From Sipunculus nudus (Eukaryota; Annelida; Sipuncula; Golfingiida; Sipunculidae), in NCBI GenBank assembly GCA_026874595.1, contig CM049316.1, positions 38,017,195 through 38,081,194 of the forward strand: a stretch of DNA of 64,000 nucleotides, given 5' to 3'. Under the pieces are notes generated by a model. The model saw only the letters and a program-made list of their open reading frames with translations. It did not search any database and had not been told where the DNA came from. This document shows positions 1 to 11,361 of the stretch, one piece after another (the stretch's first letter is position 1; each line of letters begins with the position of its first letter). A program made the position numbers and the translations under genes.

Positions 1-233
1 TTTTGGGTAGAACCCGTTAGCGCTGCCGAGGTTGTTGAAAGCTGTGCAGATTAAGCGTTCGTCCAGGAACTGTTCAGTCATAGTGAAAGTAGGACCCGTC
101 CCCAGATAGTCGATGTCCCTGGTTGACCATCTGTACATTGGAGCTGGGTTGCCTTGTGCCTTGCAGGTTAAGATGTCACCCACTTTCGCTCTCAGGCTCC
201 CTGGCTTCGTTACCATGACAGTGTAAGGTTCGG
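1..233 (-). CDS. Ig-domain exon (third Ig of the minus-strand gene, truncated by the window)
   Basis: After a TTTACAG acceptor at 240-234 the minus strand reads open to the window edge. The translation has the core Ig pattern: LTCKAQGNPAP (first cysteine and a C2/I-set-like loop), MYRW (core tryptophan) and LICTAFNNLG (second cysteine). It begins with two bases completing a codon, so it is phase 1 like its neighbours. The 3' end lies outside the window. Confidence 0.8.
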
Positions 234-3200
234 CTGTAAAAAGTAAAACAAATAGACCAAAATCAATAATTAAAGAAATAATAATAAAATTAAAAAAATA
301 AAAGAATAATAATAATAATATTTAATAACAATATAATACAGTTGAACCTGTCAGAAAGACCACCCATTCAATAAGACCACCTGTCCATTAAGACCACCCT
401 TGGATGAACCAATAGCCTTCACGTGGGTTATAACTTACCTGTGTGATAATACCACATGTAAACTAAGACCCCTTTTGGCCAGTCCCGCAGGCGACCTTAT
501 TACACAGGTTTCACTCTAATATGATAATAATCATCATCGTCATCATGATCGTCATAAAATAAATTCTAAAGATAAGTAACTAGAGACTACATGTGGACCT
601 TCGCCAGAATCCAAATAAAATCTCGGTTTTACCCAGAAAAATGTTGTTCACGGTTCACCCCTATTACCATGCAGTAAATGACATGGGGAAAGAAACTGCC
701 CTCTCTCTGAGTGATATAGGACCCGAAAAACGTGTATGTTAGAAAATATTTCCCAGATATGTCCCGAGAATTAGTAAAAATTCCTGTGTCTCAAGTGTAC
801 CACTGCCCATGTTACTGCAGCAGAAGACGTTAACGCTCGTCGAGCAGCTACAGGTTGCTGAGGTCAAGACCTCAGCCCTGTGCGCTCCTTAAGCACGTTC
901 TCTGAGCCAACAGACGCGATGCCACACCAAGCCAAGCAGAGAGCCACGAGAGGCCGTCACCGTACATCCCGAGTCGGTGACCTTTTTCAGGAAAGCTACA
1001 GCATTCACAGCCGCAAAGCCAGAAGCAACCCACATTCCCCCCACCAAGAATATATAGTATAGTCCCCACCAAGAATATAAAAACTTTCTTAATATCATTT
1101 TCCAACACATAATAAGGTTATATAATTTTTGAATGAAGGTTATCTTAGCTTAATTTTTATTATTTATTTTATTTGAAAATTCAGGATATCCTGATATTAA
1201 AATTCATATTATCCTATCCGTAATATGTGTACCTACCTAACAATTTAACAGAAAGTGAACTCACCGGCAATTGTTTCACACTGGAACTTTTCACCTGCCA
1301 TGCTGGGGTTGGTGCTGGCGACGTTGACGTCAGACGTGTCTGGTTTTCCTGTATCTGTGATCACCAGATCACACTTTAACTTGTCTTCATCCTCAACATC
1401 CAGCGTCTCCGAGCGCCACATCTTATTAGCTACGACGGTTCCGATTGGCTCGCCATCGATGACGTCACGGGAAACCACCTCCATTTCCGCTACCGGTCCC
1501 CAGTCTCCTCCGAACTCGCCAATACAGGTGAACACTACTTGTTCTGAGTTCTTGTTCGATAACGAGCAGTTCGGCTTACCTGTGTCACATTAAAAGTACA
1601 TGTATATTAATATACAGCAGAGAGCCGTTTTTCTGAAAACGTCGGGGGACAAGCTTTTTGTTCGGAAAAACGTACTTTCGGAAAAACGGTCAGGGATCTA
1701 ATGGCCATTGACCCGGGGAGCACTTTGTTTCTTTTTGACCTACGTAAGTGACGACCGGGATATATAAAAAAAAATATTTGATTTATTGCAGAGCTTAATC
1801 TGCAAGTATCAGTCTAATATGTTTTTTTTAAGGATACGTGCGTGCCGTTTCTTTCAACAAATTCATCGGAGAGAAAGGCCAAATGACACCGTCATTGGTA
1901 AAGCTTTGTTAGTTTGTTTTACATCCCCGAGGAGGCGCTAGTGCAGCTTTAATGAGTGATAGGCAGGACAATTAAACATTTTCCAACGCCCGTAGAGCCT
2001 ACCTATTAAAATGGATCATTTCTAATTTTTCTTTGAGTCAGGGGTATCTGGCAACTTTAATTTGTTTTGACAAGTTTCTCTCTGCTATTCTTTATATGGG
2101 TAATAGTGGATTTGTGATTTGCTTCATATTGGTGAAGGCAAAATTTTGCGATCTCGTCAAACAGTGAACTACACAAAGTATATCCTATTAAAAGTTTATT
2201 TAACATATAAAAAAAAATCTTTACAATTTGAGAAGGACCTAGGCCGGAGAACATCGAGCCAGTTGACATTCTTTTCGCGAATAACGCGAATTTGAATCTC
2301 TCACGAACACTAAAAAAAACAAACACAATATATCATACTAAGATTAATAATTTAAGATATAGTTTCTTATGTATTTCATTTGGATTCCGGTGCCAACATG
2401 AACTTTATTTGTCTAACTTTGTCAGTTTGTGATGCTGATTCCATAAAGGCTAGGTGCTAATGTTTTCTTCCACGTCTTAAGTCATCAGTATGAATGTCCC
2501 AATGACCACCACTTTTCTTATATTTTGTCCTAAGGCATTATTGTGGGCACCGTTGAAGGTTATTAATGTAAGCAATGTTCAGTCCTGTTTCCGATATCAG
2601 TTATATCATCAAAGCCAATACCGCGTTTGTTACAAATAAGGCTGAACTACAATAGTGAATTTTCGAAATTTTAGTTCATATTTTTTACTTGTGAGCGAAG
2701 AAGGAGAATTAACCTTTAAGGCAATACCCATATCTTTCTCACCAGAGATTGCATTAAGGTCTAAATATAGTCAAACTACCTTGGTCAGTGCAACAAAAGA
2801 GCAACATTTAAACATTAATGATCAGATTGATCAGATTCAGATCGGCATCTGTGATGTGATTTAGGGGTAGCCGGGAGGTGGTGAGTTCAAATATGAGCCA
2901 AGGCGGTTAATTTGTACATGGTCGGCCCCAACCCAGGGTGAGTGCCCTGCAAGCTTAATGGGAATAAGCCCGTGTTTGACTCATATACGAGTGCGCCTTT
3001 CGGTGGTATAACCCAGTAATAGGGGCAATTACACTCCCAGGACCCGCAGGTCCAGTAGTCACTGGGCCTGGTTTACACCAGGATATAAAATGGGAGGAAG
3101 CGTGTGCTACTTCTCTGTCACGTGGTCCGAAACCGGAATGGTATTATGCCGTTGTACATGCTAAGATAAGCTAGCATTGCAAAAACGGAGAAAAAAATAA

Positions 3201-6200
3201 GTTTAGAAATATTATTTAAATGAAAGTTATTAGATTCCTTTGACGATGCATTATGCAGGGTAAACAACCAAACCTCTCTGTTTATTATCGATAAAAAGCT
3301 TCTAAGAAAGGTCAATCGACGGTAAACTGCTCTGATTTGCGAACTCCTTTGTCGGCAACATCCATAACACCATTACTGAGTATGTTGAAGGACAAGTTAT
3401 CTTAGGTACAAGTATTGAAAATTCTTTGGAAGCTCAGAAGGAATGCTGGTGTCGACCTTGTCAAATTTTTACATAATAAATTCAACTAAAATCAAACCAA
3501 TACCCAGGAAAACCTTACTGTCTCAAAATTATAGTTGGTAAAAGCTCTCCTTCATTAGTATTCAGATAGATAAAAGAGCTTCTTTGTCGTAAATAGAACT
3601 TAAGCTTATCCAATAAACCAGATGTGTTTGATTCTTTTATATATCGAGGAGCACTCGCAAGGTGAGTCAGACACCTGGATCCCATTTCATGTCCCTAATG
3701 CATCTAAAACCACAGATATAGATGTAAATTCATCTAATATAGATGTTTTTATTTATTCTATGAACTTATTTTCAACCTTTCAAGGTAAATTCGTTTCATC
3801 GCTTGAGGAATAACGTGAATAGAACAATTTACATTCGTATTAGGCTGAACGTAAGGAAAGTTCTGTTAGGTTTCTGTGTTTTAGTTGTCCTGTTTTGGGT
3901 TGTGTTAATAAACCGATATAAATACATATCGACACGCCATATCGATACGGCAACCGATACTCCATACATGCTGTATCGCCGTATCAATAAACTAAAAAGA
4001 TTGTGACAGTTTTAGGTACAAGTCATTTATCCATAATCTAAACTATAACCTGAGTTATTAAAAAGCTGAAGTTGGTTTTCATTTCTTATATACTGACCTT
4101 AAGACTTTAAAAATATCACGTATTGACGTATGATCGAGTGGACGAGGAACGAATATCCAGTTATCGGTGCTTCCATGATAAACGGCTCATGCGAGCGACG
4201 ACAGACTAACATGACTTATATAAATAATATCTTTTTTTTACGAAAAACTTTATCCACAGAGCTTTTAAGTAGAAATGAAGCATATCGTGTCGGATATCGC
4301 ATTATGCATATCGCACTACCTTAACAGGCTGACCGAAACTCAGCGCTAGTCCTATTAGGGCTAGAAATGTAGCGGCAGGTCCAAAAGCGGGCGGATAAAA
4401 CATTGAATGGAGTATGACACAATTTCTGTTTTCCATTTCCAGAAATTTGGTGAAGATAGTTTCGACCCGAACAATATGTCACATAATCTTGAAAACTTTG
4501 TTTGCACAGTGTATGTCAAGACCATTAAGTGTAGAAATGTAGAACAGTCGAGGAATAGTCACGCTGCACCTTAGGTGTGGAATGACCTCCCCAGCAGTAT
4601 AACAGAAGCAAAAACAAACAATTACTAGTTTAAAGAAATTTTTAACTTAAACATTAGCTGCATTTTCTATCATTTTTTTTTCAAACTTTTAACCTCTATC
4701 TCGGTTTTCTTACTTCATTCTTTTTTATATTATCTCTTGTGTAATTTGTATTTTCACAATCACCTGCATATGGTTTGTGTCTATTATTATTTAAGAAATG
4801 TACATTTTAAAGCATTTGTGAACACTCTTTGAGTGAAAAGGGTGCTAAATAAAAATGGTATAATAATAATAATAATTATTATTATTAATACTATTTTCAT
4901 TTATTATTATTTTTATTATTAGTATTATTTTTATTATTATATAAGCGCCTGGCAAAAGTATGAAAAATTACAATAAGGATGAAATGGTATTCTTTTAAAA
5001 TAAAATAAAAACAAAGTTAGTGGTCAAAAGGAGTCCAAACAAGCATCTGATAATCAGTGTCGTGATGTTTCAAAATACCTTGTGTTCAGATCCCTTAAAT
5101 CAACAAGAAGTATCGTATCTGTTACTAGTATATCCCAAATGGTAAAGTGATAAACGAATATTATTTATTAATAAAGGTGAGGTTCTTGAATTATCTTGAA
5201 TGTATCTTGTCTCATTGAACACACAAGTGGTGTAGGACCCCAACACTGCAGAAGGCCGTTACGCGCAGTGTGCATTTCGTTGAAAAGTTTTAGCAACTTA
5301 AAGGGGCCCTATCATCTGTCTGACATTTATAAAATGAAGGTAATCCCTTTTAGCTTTTATAAAAAAGAGCCAGGAACGAGATATTACCGCATAAAGGCTG
5401 CTTGTTTTGTTTATATCACTACGTTTATAATATGCGGGGGCCCGCAAAATTTATCAAAACAAATACAACAAGAGCATCTGGCGGCTAGTAAGATAAACCA
5501 GAGCTTTGCAAAATGGGGTATTGCAACATGTGACCTTTCTACCTCCGCATATATGTAACCTACCACTCTAGTGACATTATTTCCCTTGATCAACAACTGT
5601 GTTTACAAACATGTTGTTGATAAACAAGTCCCTACATCCTTCACGGAGGACTTAAAAGAATTGGTCATAGCCAGAATTACCCTTAGATCATTAATATACA
5701 CACAGAGGAAGCCAGAAATCACATAAATTCATTCTCAAAAGGTAGGTGAATGGGCACCTTTAATACTTACTGATAACGATAAGTCTTGCTGATTTGGTTT
5801 TATTCTCCCCATCTGTACACGTGTAAAGTCCGGCATCGTCAAACACGATGTTATATATTATGAGTATGTAGTTCGGCGTTCCGTCTGTAATAACGCGGTA
5901 TCTCGCGGGATCGACGGGGGTGTCTCCTCTGATGATGTCATTTCCGTTTTTCATCCACTTCCTGTTTTCAGCTTCATGGTAGTTACAGACCATTCGGGCC
6001 TCCATGTCTCCTTTTCCTGCAACTACATTTCTGGGATTCTGTGCCACAGAAGTCGCTAAAAAAGTAATACTTTATTATAAAACATGCAAAATTTATAGCC
6101 GCCTTTACTGACATTGTTAAAATAATGTTGACGGATTGAATATTAACAAACTTAACTGTATATTTATACTTTTAAAAGATTTTTTTTTACAAAATTTTAG

Positions 6201-6566
6201 ACTGCATCCAAAAAAATAAGTCAAAAGTATAATATGTTTTCAAATCAAGAAGAAATGAGTAAATATTAAGTCCAGAGTAACAGAAATAGAAAATAATTGG
6301 GGCTCAAGAATACGTCAATAGTTAGGTTTTATCGTTTTAATGGTTTTCCTTAATTATATTTATTGCTTCAGTTTGTATTTAGCAAGAAAACAAATATAAA
6401 GTAACGATTATTCACGAAATATTGCCCGATAAATGCTTGATTTATGTTATTAAGTCCTCAGTAAAATTTCAGTTTTATCCAGATCTAGATTTTATCTAGA
6501 TCGGGTTGGGGAGATAAAATATTACTTACCCAGAATATACAGACAGGAGAGAAAGGCGGGGATCAT
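1..6566 (-). CDS. Immunoglobulin-superfamily gene, 5' part (signal peptide plus three Ig-type exons, continues past the left edge)
   Basis: Four minus-strand coding exons can be joined in frame: 6566-6530, 6055-5771, 1579-1265 and 233-1. Every junction is phase 1 and every intron is GT-AG, the usual arrangement for extracellular Ig domains. The product starts with a short hydrophobic signal peptide, then an Ig domain with the D-x-G-x-Y-x-C hallmark, a less typical cysteine-containing Ig-like domain and an I-set/C2-like domain cut by the window edge. It is a secreted or membrane surface protein of adhesion or recognition type; the C-terminal part that would decide (transmembrane helix, kinase, fibronectin repeats) is not visible. 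It lies head-to-head with the paralogue cluster, 2.4 kb away. I do not assign a named family. Exon structure is seen directly; function is inference. Confidence 0.78.
234..1264. other. Intron of the Ig gene
   Basis: No coding signal. AT-rich at both ends, with (AAT)-type runs near 305-335, and a MITE-like insertion at 337-520. Confidence 0.6.
337..520. mobile_element. MITE-like element, CAGTTGAACCTG ends
   Basis: The left end CAGTTGAACCTGTCAGAAAG and the reverse complement of the right end, AGAGTGAAACCTGTGTAATA, form imperfect terminal inverted repeats. The interior has several AAGACCACC-type motifs. The ends lie in TA-rich sequence. A diverged partial relative is at 55732-55860. No coding capacity. 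Confidence 0.55.
1265..1579 (-). CDS. Ig-like domain exon (second extracellular domain)
   Basis: A 315-base open exon between a CACAG acceptor (ends 1580) and a GTGAGT donor (1264-1259); phase 1 at both ends, exactly 105 codons. It contains VVFTCIGEFGGDWGP, a later KLKCD segment and a closing FQCET, so the cysteine spacing is Ig-like, but the D-x-G-x-Y-x-C signature is absent. A diverged Ig or other beta-sandwich domain are both possible. Confidence 0.65.
1613..2110. mobile_element. DNA-transposon remnant shared with 35180-35410
   Basis: Starts TACAGCAGAGAGCCGTTTTT and carries a GTTCGGAAAAACG motif and its near-repeat ACTTTCGGAAAAACGG, then a GGGGTATCTGGCAA..GACAAGTTTCTCTCTGCTAT block. The copy at 35180-35410 has the same order. 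A CAGTRGGGC-type end next to TA suggests a Tc1/mariner-pogo type element. No transposase frame was seen. Confidence 0.5.
2866..3150 (+). mobile_element. SINE-like dispersed repeat
   Basis: The head (TAGCCGGGAGGTGG then a GAGTTCAAAT box resembling a pol III B box) suggests tRNA ancestry. The body, with CCCAGGACC-GCAGGT and a later CGTGGTCC-AAACCG-AAT, recurs at 21290-21480 in the same orientation. The A box is not clear. Confidence 0.45.
4430..4875 (+). mobile_element. 3' end of a non-LTR (LINE) retrotransposon
   Basis: Decayed reading frames include KTIKCRNVEQ and, after an in-frame stop, VWNDLPSSITEAK, the typical C-terminal tail of LINE ORF2 proteins (x-WN-x-LP-x-x-I). It is followed by a 3' UTR and GGGTGCTAAATAAAAATGG before an (AAT)n tail. 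Only the last few hundred bases are present, with stops. Confidence 0.65.
4858..4943. repeat. (AAT/ATT)n microsatellite
   Basis: Interrupted AAT and ATT runs following the LINE tail; probably grew from its 3' repeats. Confidence 0.8.
5240..5760 (+). repeat. Dispersed repeat A, copy 1
   Basis: Shares ordered blocks with 14560-15060 and 31780-32200: a G-rich block (ATATGCGGGGGCCCGCAAAA here), GTGACCTTTC-ACCTCCGCATAT, CCAGAAATCACATAAAT and a final AAGGTAGGTGAATGGGC. No coding signal. It stops 10 bases from the Ig exon end at 5771. Confidence 0.6.
5771..6055 (-). CDS. Ig-domain exon (first Ig after the signal peptide)
   Basis: A 285-base open exon (95 codons, phase 1-1), acceptor TTTTTTAG at 6057-6056 and donor GTAAGT at 5770-5765. 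It shows the first cysteine in MVCNYHEAE, a core tryptophan in RKWMKNG, and DDAGLYTCTD, the conserved aspartate-glycine-tyrosine-cysteine turn of Ig domains. Confidence 0.85.
6530..6566 (-). CDS. Signal-peptide exon (start of the minus-strand Ig gene)
   Basis: ATG at 6566-6564 opens a 12-codon hydrophobic peptide, MIPAFLSCLYIL, and ends one base into the next codon at a GTAAGT donor. The split codon completes as Ala with the CG that opens the Ig exon at 6055. The joined N terminus looks like a short signal peptide with likely cleavage near TSVA. No clear TATA box was found upstream. Confidence 0.7.
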
Positions 6567-8982
6567 TCTTCTGCGACGGAAGGCACAGCAATAGTTCTGA
6601 AACCAGACTCCTTATCTACCTTAAGATCCAGGCTTTGCTTTTTTTGTTACAATTACCGATTTATGCCTGAAGCGAAGCTCTTGATAAACCATATTTAATG
6701 GGAATGTACAGACAGCGGGTCTTGGACAAGCGACAGTGATATGGTAATTGGGCCACCTGGTTTGATAAGAAATGGCAATTAAAGTTACTAAATATATTGT
6801 CTGTGAGGGACTTTGGTGGTTTTGAATAAAAGAACCTTGTGGCGAGTGGTTAATTGGAGACATAAAAAGACATGACTTCGGGATACAATGCTTTTTAGTC
6901 GCAGTTAATGAGATCATGTATACAAAAGACGGATGGTGTACCCCTCTCGTCCGCTGGATGTCTCGTGTGACAAAAAAATAACGATATTCCAGTATGTTAA
7001 ATTTGTATCTACACTGGATAACAAATCTAGAAAAATTCTGACAGAAGAATACATATAGCTAGTATATAGTTTTTTATAGAAGACATGTAAATTTGATTTT
7101 AAAAGATTATAGTTATTTTTTGCCCCCTAGCAATATTAAATACCCTTGTATGTTGCAGTTTTGACGTCGTAATTGCTACCGTAGTGACGCATAGATTCGA
7201 TTTGGCTTAAGTCTCCTTTTACTTAAGTCACCTTATTGCAACATACCCCTGGAGGGAGAAATAACTTTATACTGTATTTATTCATGTATACTAAAAAAAT
7301 GATATTACGAATTTTAGAAATTCATTCCATGCTTGATCGAGAATACACACAGCACAGGATAAAAATCAATTTTAACGAAAACCATTTAACTTGATATAAC
7401 ATGTAGAAATATATAAGGCCAAAAAAGGTATGGTTTTCAGACACTTTTTTTCTGAAATCAGTGCGGGGGGGTTTATTTATTTTACCTTTTCTTTGTATAT
7501 TTTGATAAAATGTCATAAAAGCATGAAAAAAAAAGATTTTTTTTTGTTGCTAAACAGGTAAAAGCACTACATAACAAAGGAAATCTTATCAAAATTATAT
7601 TATTTTATTTTCTTGAAAGATGAAAATCAAAATAACAATTTTTCATGCGGGGGGGGGGGGGGGTTAAAATTGACGCGGGTGGTGCCTGAGAACCATACCT
7701 TTATTTGTTTTGGCCTAATAAAACAAATATGAAACTTTTATTGGTCATATACTTTCAAGATTTGCCCAATAACCTGTTTGAAATGAAACCTATTAATGCC
7801 AAGGTCAATTCTACCTATCCACTCCCCTGCACCCAGCCCCGGCCCAAAGGTTTATCATTTGAGTTTAATTCAATTGGATAAATGCGTTAACACACATTTT
7901 CCCATTAAAGTTCTAAAGGCACTAAGTTATATATTATATACAGCGTTCCCATATTTGGGGTTAGGGAAGAAAATCGCGGGAAAAGGTTCACAGGAAATAA
8001 AATTTCACCAAACATTGAGATGGTAATGTAGTCACAGGGTAGTGTAGGAAAAAGTCACCTAAAATGAGTCACAGTTTTTAATAGGGAAGAAGACACAGAT
8101 TTAATTGGGAAAATTACCTCTTTAATTCTCACTTAATGACTTTTTATATTTTACTGCAATTTGAGACGACCGTCACTACTAGTTTTTAACATAATTTGAT
8201 TACTTTGATTGCTTAAGTTATGCCCATGAATAATTAATTCATATAATGGACATTGTAACTTGTAAAACCTTGTATGTTATCTTTTCCTCAGATTACGATT
8301 ACATAAAACATATCAAAGCTATTAATTATTATTTCATACCTGAAATAGACAATTGAGTATACATGTATGTTGCAAGGCTCTCAGTAGAAAGTAGAAGGTC
8401 CTTCAGTAATTATAAATTTGTGCATTAGTGTCATTGTTTGAATTTTTAAAACATGATGAATGACAGTAAAATAAAAAGTCCTATTTTCTAAAAATGTTAA
8501 AATTTTAGTGGTAATTTGCTCAAGTTAAATTTGTATCTTTGACTTTATTTCCCACAAAAGTTCGTGACTTTTTATAATTACTTTGTTTGCGGTCACCTCC
8601 TATCTTGACCGGGATTTGACCTTGGCTGTTTACCTGTGATATCGACGTAACTGGAGGAATAACTTGATACGGGAATGGCTCATATATTATGCATGTAAAC
8701 TACACACCAACTGCATGTAGTTATAGAATATCTATGTGGTCAGCTGATTAACCAAATATTATACTGTCAAACATGTCTATTGGTCGGTTTTTCTTCGAAG
8801 GTCTTCGGCATATCATTTTTAAAGACCAATCCTTGTCGACTTGCTGTACCATACGAATTGATCTTAAGTAACACAAACGCAGAATGGAATCTGTTTAGAG
8901 AGGGGTAGTCTTAATTGGTCGTCAGTTACACGTTTACAGGCAGAGGTTAAAGGCGGAAAGAAAAAAAAAATCCTTGTAGGAG
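6567..8982. other. Intergenic space between the divergent Ig gene and paralogue 1
   Basis: No gene recognised. It should contain both promoters, but I could not place a convincing TATA box or initiator. It contains a palindromic MITE at 7415-7717; the rest is unremarkable AT-rich DNA. Confidence 0.5.
7415..7717. mobile_element. MITE with AGGCCAAAA terminal inverted repeats, copy 1
   Basis: The left end AAGGCCAAAAAAGGTATGG matches the reverse complement of the right end, AGGCCAAAACAAATAAAGG, and both continue into GGTATGGTT-TCAG. The interior is AT-rich with a 15-base G run at 7649-7663. No frame. A diverged copy is at 49838-50174. Confidence 0.65.
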
Positions 8983-9043
8983 ATGGGTGATTGCGATAGG
9001 CTAAACGTTGCCATAGTAACAGGAATTTTCTTCTGTATGACAG
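8983..9043 (+). CDS. Paralogue 1 exon 1, signal peptide
   Basis: ATG at 8983 after a purine-rich leader opens 20 codons (MGDCDRLNVAIVTGIFFCMT) and ends one base into the next codon at GTAAAG. The core IVTGIFFCM is hydrophobic. Phase 1 matches the acceptor at 15084 and the signal exons of the other two paralogues. No close nucleotide match to those exons, so the call rests on position, phase and hydrophobicity. Confidence 0.68.
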
Positions 9044-11312
9044 GTAAAGATTATTCTATTTTTTTGTTTATACAACAGTCGAATAAATTAAAGATGATAG
9101 TTTGCAAAGTTTCCTCCCCGAGGACCAAATTTAATATATGGTAGATTGTTTGCGTCTGCATTCGAAATAAATCTAAATTACCAAACAATGAAACTTTTAA
9201 AATTTCGTGATAGTACCGTCCGTCACAAGAGGATGAAATGAACCACATGTCAACAATTTTAGGTCTGTTTTATACGAATGCCTACTTTATTTCTGGTATG
9301 ATATGCATGAGGCTAGGAATATATATCTAGCGGTCAGGACAGGTAGTTAAGACATCAGAACTTCTTTAAGGGTGTCTAGAATAAAGGTTTCTTTCATGTT
9401 CAAAATCAGAATCAAACATTACATTTTAAGTTGGGAAGAAACAATGGGAGAGGAGGGGGGGGGGGGGTGCTATTGTTGAATGCAGACGGCCGCTCATCTC
9501 AGAACTGTGAGCACACGTTCAACTAGGCATCCATGGGTCTCGACGCTCAGCTGAATTTGTCTACATGGATATTGTTATGCGCTTTTAGAATATGTGGGTC
9601 CTGTTACCTTGACCCTAGTACATGCGACCTAACATTCGGAGAATTAACTATGCTTAAACTTACACCATACGGATTGTCATAACAATCCATCCACCCATTC
9701 TTGACATAACCAGTCCATGACAGGTCAGGAAGGGCCCCGCAAAAGGCCAATAGACTTCCAGTGTGGATAAGTAATGCTTGAAAAATATAATAAAGGGCCT
9801 CAAAACATGCAGAGAAAGAGAGAACTGACTCAAAACAGAATTTAAACTACTAAACAAAGATGTTAAGGTCTGAATCACAGCCAGTTGTGTATAAAGATAT
9901 AGGAGTTGAGGATCCCAGGCAACAAAGGCGTAATTACATCTGGTGTATTCAAATGTAAGCCTGGTCAGCATATAAAAAAAGACAGGATGGTCCTGCGACC
10001 TTGACCATTCACCTTGTGACCCAAAAATCCATAAGTTTCTTAAGCAAGCAAGTGATTAATATGTGGAAGGTAGAATTTTTGGGACGAAAAGTTTGGCTTT
10101 AAATGCATCCACAATCTTTAAAAATAAGTGGATCCTATGACCTTGAGCTTTAGTCTCATGATCCAATAAATTACGCTCTTTACGCGCTTTAACTATAGGC
10201 CTAGTCCCTATATCGTAAGCGCTGTTTGTTATGATCCCGTATCCTGAATTGCTGCACCACAGGGGAGCACTGTATTTTTGTCCAATCAGATGAGACCTTG
10301 TGCTGGAAGACACAGCCAAGCAAGGAATACACGGAGCCAATCATGTTCATTTCGTTTTGTGTGACAGCTTATCGCCCCGGTAACCGTCTGAACAGGCCAC
10401 AGGCTCAGAGAGAATTGCCCCAGACGTGGTTTGCTTAGGGCCTTGGGGAAGTAGGATGCCCGGCCGGTTAGTTGTAATTCAAACGAAACGTAACAATAAA
10501 GGCTGCGTGCACACCCTGTTGGCTGGTCTCAGTTCTGCAGACAACAGATAAATGGCTACGCTAAAATAGTCATAATATTATGTCATAATCGAGTCGGTCG
10601 ATGATGCGAGAATACAGAGGGAGCAATTAAAATTCGACCGTAAACTCTCATCAAGCGGCGCTTGAAGCACTGTCATGGGCGGAGCCAGGATGCCTATCGA
10701 ATGTTTGTTTATTGGCATCTGGTTAGCTGCTTGTCACATCATACGCACGTTTTTTTTTCAGCGGACAACGAACCGCCATCTGGTGTCTAAATATATCATA
10801 AACGGTCAAAGCTGGCAGCGTGAAAAGCAGTTGCTTCTTTAGAAGCGCAAGATTTCCGCTGCCTCGGGAGCGTACCAATAAATCAAAAGGGTTCTTACTT
10901 TATCGGTGGGTCACATATATAAGTCAAGTTTGATATCGATATGTTAATCCAAACTGAAGTTCTCATCCGGTAACGAATTTGTGGACAAATTTACAGACGG
11001 ACAGACAGGGTGATTAATATAGAGCATCCGCTTTTCAAGCAGGGCCATAATTAACACAAGGCTCCATGACTCTAGATGAAACCACACTTGAAACTGAGAG
11101 TATCAATAATTTGGCAGTCTCAGATGTAAGGAAAATAAATACATACAAAAATAGAAAACATTCAGGTAGCGCTAAAATAACCAGTCATGGTCAATAAACA
11201 CACCGGGATTTGGACACTAGATGAAACAACAGCTGAGAAACTGACATGATTTTTGGCATTTGACGGTCTCAAAAATAATAATAATAATAATAATTATAAT
11301 AATAATAATAAT

Positions 11313-11361
<49 letters not shown>

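Larger units (their letters stand above)
1580..5770. other. Large intron of the Ig gene, repeat-filled
   Basis: 4.2 kb with no recognisable host exon. It holds a pogo-like remnant (1613-2110), a SINE-like repeat (2866-3150), a LINE 3' tail (4430-4875), an (AAT)n tract and a dispersed repeat (5240-5760). Nothing was recognised in 2330-2860 or 3320-4420. Confidence 0.55.

Noticed and set aside
5196-5558. 120-codon plus-strand frame
   Set aside because: Overlaps dispersed repeat A and the intron of the Ig gene; no domain, and the sister copies of the repeat do not keep the frame.
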